Shown piece by piece: positions 59,247-64,000 of a stretch of 64,000 nucleotides of DNA. The position numbers were made by a program, and so were the translations under genes. The stretch covers positions 124,001 to 188,000 of the forward strand of contig CANAWG010000001.1 in the NCBI GenBank assembly GCA_947365245.1, read 5' to 3'. Every line of letters begins with the position of its first letter. The stretch's first letter is position 1. The notes under the pieces are model-generated. The model saw only the letters and a program-made list of their open reading frames with translations, did no database searches and was not told where the DNA came from. This DNA comes from an uncultured Oscillibacter sp. GTDB lineage: Bacteria > Bacillota > Clostridia > Oscillospirales > Oscillospiraceae.

Positions 59247-59265
59247 AGAAAATTCCATTTTAGCC

Positions 59266-59294
59266 TTGCGTTCCCCCGGGCGCCGTAGTATAAT
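59266..59294 (+). promoter_or_regulatory. Promoter of the cobalamin-riboswitch operon
   Basis: TTGCGT (59266-59271), 17-base spacer, TATAAT (59289-59294). Confidence 0.8.
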
Positions 59295-59304
59295 AGCGTC
59301 GAAA

Positions 59305-59520
59305 ACAGAATATAGAAAAGCAGTCGGAGCCGCTTCCCCCTTGGGGAAGCGGGTAAAAGGGAAACAGGTGAAAGGCCTGTACGATCTCGTCACTGTATGC
59401 AGGGAGCGCGCTGCCTGTGTCCAACCAGGACAGCCACTGGCGAAAGCCGGGAAGGCGGCGGCGCGTGAGGATCTGTGAGTCAGGAAACCTGCCGCCTGCC
59501 GGTACAGGAATACCACCCGG
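59305..59520 (+). ncRNA. Cobalamin riboswitch
   Basis: The core elements appear in order: GGGAAACAGGTGAAAGGCCTG, here split as GGGAAACAGGTG and AAAGGCCTGTACG, then GTCACTGTATGC, CAGCCACTGGCGAAAGCCGG, GAAGGCGGCGGCGCGTGAGG and the B12 box AGTCAGGAAACCTGCC (59478-59493). It lies upstream of an exported CbiK, a binding lipoprotein and a FecCD-type importer. Confidence 0.95.
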
Positions 59521-59577
59521 TGTTCCGGATCACGAGGGCTTGATTTGTACCACGTCCCCTTTGGGGACTGCGCTTGT

Positions 59578-59606
59578 GGTCATCTGATGCAGATGGCCGC
59601 TTTTTT
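59578..59606 (+). terminator. Terminator of the cobalamin riboswitch
   Basis: GGTCATCT-GATGC-AGATGGCC followed by GCTTTTTT. Being downstream of the aptamer it is the expected OFF hairpin when cobalamin is plentiful. Confidence 0.85.
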
Positions 59607-59607
59607 G

Positions 59608-59784
59608 TAGTCACCGCGGCTGAAAAGAGGCGGCTTCGCCTCTTCTCAGCTCCGCGGCACTTTGCGCCGCGGAGGCCGCAGGGCGGCCGAGCGCCAGACT
59701 TGATCGCAGGCGCCTGGCGCGCTTCACGCGCCGGCGGGCTTTGCCCGCCCGGAAAACCCTTTCCCGGTTTTCGCCCGCGTTGAC
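59608..59784 (+). repeat. Hairpin-array intergenic repeat, copy B
   Basis: Begins TAGTCACCGCGGCTGAAAAGA and continues with hairpins AGAGGCGG/CGCCTCT, CTCCGCGGC/GCCGCGGAG, GGCGCCTGGCG-type, GCGGGC/GCCCGC and GGAAAACC/GGTTTTC before GCGTTGAC. The order matches copy A at 13771-13948 (opposite strand). It lies between the riboswitch terminator and cbiK, inside the transcribed leader. Confidence 0.65.
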
Positions 59785-59890
59785 GATATCTGACGGATTC
59801 CTGTGCCGTGGAACCGCTGATGTAAAATCTTATCATACATCAGGAGACGGAGCCGCGCTCCGTCCCAACCGCACAAGGAGGAATCCCAAG

Positions 59891-60904
59891 ATGAAAAAGA
59901 AGAACCTGCTCTCCCTGCTGATCACCGCCGTTTTGATGGCCGGCCTGCTGGCCGGCTGCGGCGGAAACAAGGCCGCCGACGCCCCCCAGGAGCCCGCCGC
60001 TCCCGCTTCCGCCGCTCCCGCGGAGAGCGAAACGCCGGAGACCGCCGGAGATGAAGACGAGGACTACACCACCGGCGACGCCTCGTTGGACAACCCCCGG
60101 AACCAGGACGGCATCGGCGAGGACGAGCTGCTGGTCATCAGCTTCGGCACCAGCTTCAACGACAACCGCCGCCTGACCATCGGCGCCATTGAGGAGACCA
60201 TGGAGAAAGCCTTCCCCGACTGGTCCGTGCGCCGGGGCTTCACCGCCCAGATCATCATTGACCACGTTCAGCGCCGGGACGGTGAGGTCATCGACAACGT
60301 GGGTCAGGCGCTGGACCGGGCCGCTGCCAACGGGGTCAAGCGCCTGGTGATCCAGCCCACCCACCTGATGGACGGCCTGGAGTACAACGACGTGGTGGAC
60401 GAAGCGGCCCAGTACGCCGACGCTTTCGAGGCCCTGGCCATCGGCGAGCCCCTGCTGACCTCCGACCAGGACTTCCAGACCGTCGCCAAGGTCATGGCGG
60501 AGGCCGCGCAGCAGTACGACGACGGCAAGACCGCCGTCTGCTTCATGGGCCACGGCACCGAGGCCGCCTCCAACGCCGTCTACTCCAGGATGCAGCAGAT
60601 GATGTCCGACGCCGGATACGCCAACTGCTTCATCGGCACCGTGGAGGCCGCCCCCACCCTGGACGACGTGCTGGCGATGGTCCAGGCGGGCAGCTATGAG
60701 CGGGTGGTGCTCCAGCCCATGATGATCGTCTCCGGCGACCACGCCAACAACGACATGGCCGGCGACGACGAGGACACCTGGAAGAGCGCCTTTGAGGCCG
60801 CCGGCTATCAGGTGGAGTGCGTGCTGAAGGGCCTGGGCGAGTATGAGGAGATCCAGGACCTGCTGGCCGCCCACGCCCAGGCCGCCATCGACTCCCTGGG
60901 CTGA
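59891..60904 (+). CDS. cbiK: Exported CbiK-type sirohydrochlorin cobaltochelatase (lipoprotein)
   Basis: 337 residues. A lipoprotein signal (LLITAVLMAGLLAGC, lipid Cys at ~23) and an Ala/Pro/Glu linker precede a CbiK domain: VISFGTSFNDNRRLTI (~80), IQPTHLMDGLEYND (catalytic His, ~155), CFMGHGTEAASN (second His, ~218) and VLQPMMIVSGDHANNDMAGD (~280). CbiK inserts cobalt into sirohydrochlorin. Most CbiK proteins are cytoplasmic; an exported form is known from Desulfovibrio, where metal or haem handling has been proposed. AAGGAGG precedes the ATG. Control by the cobalamin riboswitch upstream is likely. Confidence 0.93.
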   Translation: MKKKNLLSLLITAVLMAGLLAGCGGNKAADAPQEPAAPASAAPAESETPETAGDEDEDYTTGDASLDNPRNQDGIGEDELLVISFGTSFNDNRRLTIGAIEETMEKAFPDWSVRRGFTAQIIIDHVQRRDGEVIDNVGQALDRAAANGVKRLVIQPTHLMDGLEYNDVVDEAAQYADAFEALAIGEPLLTSDQDFQTVAKVMAEAAQQYDDGKTAVCFMGHGTEAASNAVYSRMQQMMSDAGYANCFIGTVEAAPTLDDVLAMVQAGSYERVVLQPMMIVSGDHANNDMAGDDEDTWKSAFEAAGYQVECVLKGLGEYEEIQDLLAAHAQAAIDSLG

Positions 60905-60965
60905 TCCCATACTTAGATTTTCCGCGCAGGCCGAAGAACCTCTTTTCGGCCTGCCGTGTGAGCGC

Positions 60966-61064
60966 CCGTTCAGCATCTCAGCGCGCGGGGATCGGTCAGC
61001 GGACTTTCTGCCCTGCAAGGCGGAATGTACGCCGTCAGGACGCGCGCGCGGGGATGCTGAACGG
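60966..61064. repeat. Inverted repeat between cbiK and the next lipoprotein gene
   Basis: CCGTTCAGCATC (60966-60977) pairs exactly with GATGCTGAACGG (61053-61064), with GCGCGCG/CGCGCGC just inside. No T-run. It may slow or divide the transcript, or be one more member of the local hairpin-rich repeats. Confidence 0.6.
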
Positions 61065-61089
61065 CTGCCGAAAAACGGAGGTTGCGAGC

Positions 61090-62007
61090 ATGAAAAAATC
61101 CCTGATCCTGCTGCTTTCCCTGGTGACGGCGGCTCTGCTGGCCGCCGGCTGCGGCGCGGCAAAGGATGTTCCCGCGGCCCCGCCGGCCGCGGAGCCGGAG
61201 GCCGCTCAGGCTCCGGAGGCCCCCAGGGCCGCGGTGGCCGACGCCAGCCAGATGGCCCCTGTGGAGGACGTGGTGGACCCCGGCCTGGTCCCCGTCCGCG
61301 CCGACGCCCTTCGGGACGGCGTCTACGACATCGCGGTGGACTCCAGTTCCTCCATGTTCACCGTCACCTCCTGTGAGCTGACGGTGGCGGAGGGGAAGAT
61401 GACCGCCCTGATGCATACAGGCGGCACAGGCTACCTGTATATCTACCCCGGCGCCGGCGAGGAGGCCGCCCAGGCGGCGGAGAGCGCCTGGATCCCCTAC
61501 GCCGAGGACGCGGGCGGCCACACCTTCACATTCCCGGTGGAGGCCCTGGACATGGGCCTTGACTGCGCGGCTTTCAGCAAGAAGAAAGAGATGTGGTACG
61601 ACCGCACCCTGGTCTTCCGGGCGGACTCCCTGCCTCTGGAGGCTTTCCGGGACGGTGTCTTTGCCACGGCGGAGAGCCTGGGCCTGGCCGACGGCGGCTA
61701 TACCGTCTCCGTCCGGCTGGAGGGCGGCTCCGGCCGGGCCGCGGTGGAATCCCCCGCCGCGCTGCGGGTGGAGGGCGGCAGAGCGTACGCCGCCATTGTC
61801 TGGGGCAGCTCCAGCTACGACTATATGCGCATCGACGCGGAGAGGTTTCTCCCCCTGAATACCGAGGGCAATTCCGCGTTCGAAATTCCGGTGGCAGCCT
61901 TTGACCGCGCCCTGACGGTCTACGCCGACACCACCGCCATGAGCACCCCCCACGAGATCGAGTACACCCTGTACTTCGACTCCGCGTCCATTGAAGCGGC
62001 GCCATGA
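61090..62007 (+). CDS. Surface lipoprotein with two NEAT-like beta domains
   Basis: 305 residues. A lipoprotein signal (LVTAALLAAGC, Cys at ~21) and a Pro/Ala/Glu linker lead to two related ~110-residue domains: GVYDIAVDSSSSMFTVTSCE to LVFRADSLP (~75-185) and GGYTVSVRLEGGSGRAAVES to YTLYFDS (~195-300). Matching elements such as the GTGYLYIYPG and SSSYDYMRID tyrosines suggest a bound ligand, as in NEAT-type haem proteins, but I cannot confirm the family. It overlaps the binding-protein gene by four bases and lies in a cobalamin-controlled locus, so haem, cobalt chelate or corrinoid binding is likely. Confidence 0.78.
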   Translation: MKKSLILLLSLVTAALLAAGCGAAKDVPAAPPAAEPEAAQAPEAPRAAVADASQMAPVEDVVDPGLVPVRADALRDGVYDIAVDSSSSMFTVTSCELTVAEGKMTALMHTGGTGYLYIYPGAGEEAAQAAESAWIPYAEDAGGHTFTFPVEALDMGLDCAAFSKKKEMWYDRTLVFRADSLPLEAFRDGVFATAESLGLADGGYTVSVRLEGGSGRAAVESPAALRVEGGRAYAAIVWGSSSYDYMRIDAERFLPLNTEGNSAFEIPVAAFDRALTVYADTTAMSTPHEIEYTLYFDSASIEAAP

Positions 62008-63158
62008 GGGCGGCGGGACACCTGCCCCTCCTGGGGCTTTCGGCGCTGATCTGCCTGCTGGCCCTGTGCGGCTGCACCCAAAGCGCGGAGCAGACCCCGC
62101 CGCCGGAGCCGTCGGCCCTCGCCTACGACGCGCTGGAGTACGACCACAGCGCGGAGCTCCTATACGCAGAGCAATTTTCCATCGATTTCTATACAGGTGG
62201 CTATATAAAAATTGCCATCGGTGACGGGAATCACTACCTGGCGGTGCCGGAGGGGGCGGAGGTCCCCGCCGGCATCCCGGCGGACGTCACGGTAATCCGC
62301 CGGCCCCTGGAGAGCATCTACCTGGTGGCCACCTCCGCCATGGACCTCTTCCGGGGGCTGGACGCCATCGACGCGGTCACCCTGGCGGGACTGGACGCGG
62401 AGGGCTGGTACATCCCGGAGGCCCGGGAGGCCATGGAGGCGGGCCGCATGTCCTTTGCCGGCAAGTACGGCGCCCCGGACTACGAGCGGATTCTGGAGCT
62501 GAACTGCGATTTGGCGATCGAGTCCACCATGATCTACCACACCCCGGAGGTCAAGGAGCAGCTGGAGCGGCTGGGAGTGCCGGTGCTGGTGGAGCGCTCC
62601 AGCTACGAGAGCCACCCCCTGGGCCGCATCGAGTGGATCAAGCTCTACGGCGCGCTGCTGGGGAAAGAGGCGGAGGCGGAGGCGTATTTTGCCGGCCTCA
62701 TGGAGCGTCTGACGCCCATTCTGGAACAGGAGAACACGGGGAAGACCGTGGCGTTTTTCTACATCACCTCCGCCGGGGCGGTCAACGTGCGCCGCTCCGG
62801 GGACTATATCGCCAGGGCCATCGGCCTGGCCGGGGGCGTCTACGCCTTTCCGGACCTGACGGGGGACGGGGCCAAGGCCACCATGAACATGCAGATGGAG
62901 TCTTTCTATGAGGGCGCCCGGAACGCCGATGTGCTGGTGTACAACAGCGCCATCGACGGCGAGCTTGCGGCGGTGGACCAGCTGCTGGAAAAGAGCGCCG
63001 TCCTGGCGGACTTCAAGGCCGTGCGGGAGGGAAACGTCTGGTGTACCGGGCAGAATCTCTTTCAGGAGAGCCTGGGCCTGGGGGATCTGATCGCGGATCT
63101 CCACACCGTCCTCACCGGCGGCAGCGCTCCTCTGACTTACCTGCACCATCTGGACTAA
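62004..63158 (+). CDS. ABC importer substrate-binding lipoprotein (BtuF/FhuD type)
   Basis: 384 residues with a lipoprotein signal (LICLLALCGC, lipid Cys at ~24). The two-lobe chelate-binding fold shows in VTVIRRPLESIYLVATSAMD (~90), YERILELNCDLAIESTMIYH (~150) and VRRSGDYIARAIGLAGG (~255), with a long linking helix between. Such proteins carry siderophores, haem or cobalamin. With cobalamin-riboswitch control, a corrinoid or cobalt chelate is the best guess. It overlaps the preceding gene and is followed 12 bases later by the permease. Confidence 0.9.
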   Translation: MRAAGHLPLLGLSALICLLALCGCTQSAEQTPPPEPSALAYDALEYDHSAELLYAEQFSIDFYTGGYIKIAIGDGNHYLAVPEGAEVPAGIPADVTVIRRPLESIYLVATSAMDLFRGLDAIDAVTLAGLDAEGWYIPEAREAMEAGRMSFAGKYGAPDYERILELNCDLAIESTMIYHTPEVKEQLERLGVPVLVERSSYESHPLGRIEWIKLYGALLGKEAEAEAYFAGLMERLTPILEQENTGKTVAFFYITSAGAVNVRRSGDYIARAIGLAGGVYAFPDLTGDGAKATMNMQMESFYEGARNADVLVYNSAIDGELAAVDQLLEKSAVLADFKAVREGNVWCTGQNLFQESLGLGDLIADLHTVLTGGSAPLTYLHHLD

Positions 63159-63170
63159 GGAGGTAAAACC

Positions 63171-64000
63171 ATGAGGCAAGCCCGCACCCGCTGTCTGGGC
63201 GCCTTCCTCCTGCTGCTGGCGCTGCTGGCGGCGCTGGCGGTGTGGAACATCAACGCCGGCAGCGTTTCACTCTCCGGCGGGGAGATCCTGCGCATTCTGT
63301 GCGGTCCCCCGGACAGCAGCACAGAGTACGGTATCGTGCGCACCCTGCGCCTGCCCCGGATCTGCGCCGCGGTCCTCCTGGGCGGCGCGCTGTCCGTCTC
63401 CGGCTTTCTGCTCCAGACCTTCTTCGCAAACCCCATCGCCGGCCCCTTTGTGCTGGGCATCTCCTCGGGGGCCAAGCTGGCGGTGTCCCTGGTGATGATC
63501 TCGCTTCTGAGCCGGGGGCACACGGCGGGCTCCGGCGTCCTGATCGGCGCGGCTTTCGCCGGGGCCATGGCCTCCATGGGCTTTATCCTGGCGGTCTCCC
63601 AGCGGGTGAAGCGAATGAGCATGCTGGTGGTGTGCGGCGTGATGATCGGATACATCTGCTCCGCCGTCACGGACTTCGCCGTCACGTTCGCCCAGGACTC
63701 CAACATCGTCGACCTCCACAACTGGTCCATGGGGAGCTTTTCCGGCATCTACTGGGACAGCGTGGCGGTGATGGCGGCGGTGGTGGGGGTCTCCATGGTG
63801 CTGGTCTTCCTCCTCTCCAAGCCCATGGGGGCCTACCAGATGGGGGAGGTCTACGCCCGGAATATGGGCGTCAACATCAAGGCCTTCCGTCTGGCGCTGA
63901 TTTTGCTCTCCAGCGTCCTCTCCGCCTGCGTCACGGCCTTTGCCGGGCCCATCTCCTTTGTGGGCATCGCCGTGCCCCACCTGGTGAAGAGCCTCTTTGG
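63171..64000 (+). CDS. FecCD-family ABC importer permease (runs off the window)
   Basis: 276 codons are present. The BtuC/FecD features are GIVRTLRLPRICAAVLLGGAL (given as RTLRLPRICAAVLLGGAL, ~55), LLQTFFANPIAGPFVLGISS (~80-99), NLHNWSMGSF-like DLHNWSMGSFSG (~185) and FAGPISFVGIAVPHLVKSLF at the edge (~257-276). About 50-60 residues are missing. AAGGAGG precedes the ATG. Its ATPase partner should lie just beyond the window. Confidence 0.95.
   Translation, partial: MRQARTRCLGAFLLLLALLAALAVWNINAGSVSLSGGEILRILCGPPDSSTEYGIVRTLRLPRICAAVLLGGALSVSGFLLQTFFANPIAGPFVLGISSGAKLAVSLVMISLLSRGHTAGSGVLIGAAFAGAMASMGFILAVSQRVKRMSMLVVCGVMIGYICSAVTDFAVTFAQDSNIVDLHNWSMGSFSGIYWDSVAVMAAVVGVSMVLVFLLSKPMGAYQMGEVYARNMGVNIKAFRLALILLSSVLSACVTAFAGPISFVGIAVPHLVKSLF

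Overview
The window is a GC-rich, tightly packed stretch of bacterial chromosome. The gene families and promoters point to an anaerobic, spore-forming-lineage Firmicute of the Oscillospiraceae type (Flavonifractor/Intestinimonas-like): Rex, BlaI/BlaR-type pairs, SLH proteins, mini-RNase III, YmdB, a lysine-to-butyrate fermentation locus and sigma-A-type promoters (TTGACA-17-TATAAT). That placement is an inference from gene content; no rRNA, tRNA, CRISPR array, transposase or integrase was found.

Layout. 1-7.3 kb: 5' end of rqcH and mini-RNase III (minus), a 0.8 kb gene-free block that is one large imperfect palindrome, then a ygfK / HTH-like / ssnA unit (minus) with a structured leader, and a hemolysin-III-type membrane protein. 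7.4-13.8 kb: rex and an SLH protein, a tiny Cys-rich protein, a YczE-like membrane protein, and a 1053-residue hybrid histidine kinase. 13.8-24 kb: a hairpin-rich repeat, SbcD-like nuclease, YbaK, YmdB, a LysR regulator with a TRIC-like channel, a DUF2089 regulator with two small membrane proteins, a BlaI repressor with an M56-M23 fusion protease, a cell-wall amidase and an RlmI-like methyltransferase. 24-38 kb (all minus): an SLH protein, a MacAB-type export system, PepD dipeptidase, and a five-gene ABC importer with a DUF3798 binding protein. 38-41.4 kb: a FapA/CheX/CheY trio and a small membrane protein.

41.7-58.9 kb is the lysine fermentation region: CoA-transferase (atoDA), PhzF-like protein, kal, a LysE-type exporter, an HxlR regulator, the kamB-kamC reactivase pair, then kce-kdd-kamA-kamD-kamE and an NhaC-family transporter, a LysR regulator and LysO. 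Together the enzymes would convert L-lysine through beta-lysine, 3,5-diaminohexanoate and 3-keto-5-aminohexanoate to acetoacetate and crotonyl-CoA, with AtoDA passing CoA from butyryl-CoA to acetoacetate. Kce-kdd-kamADE lie behind a lysine riboswitch. Its P1 3' strand is also the 5' arm of a terminator, and a second near-copy of that strand opens a second, stronger terminator just before kce. The layout reads as a lysine-ON switch, the logical sign for a catabolic operon.

58.9-64 kb: a Cys-rich protein, a cobalamin riboswitch with its own terminator, an exported CbiK-type chelatase lipoprotein, a tandem-domain surface lipoprotein, a metal-chelate binding protein and the start of a FecCD permease. 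Because KamDE needs adenosylcobalamin, a B12/cobalt acquisition locus next to the lysine operon makes metabolic sense. The main candidates for something new are the double-terminator lysine switch, the covarying hairpin-rich intergenic repeats, and several small proteins with their own control sites.
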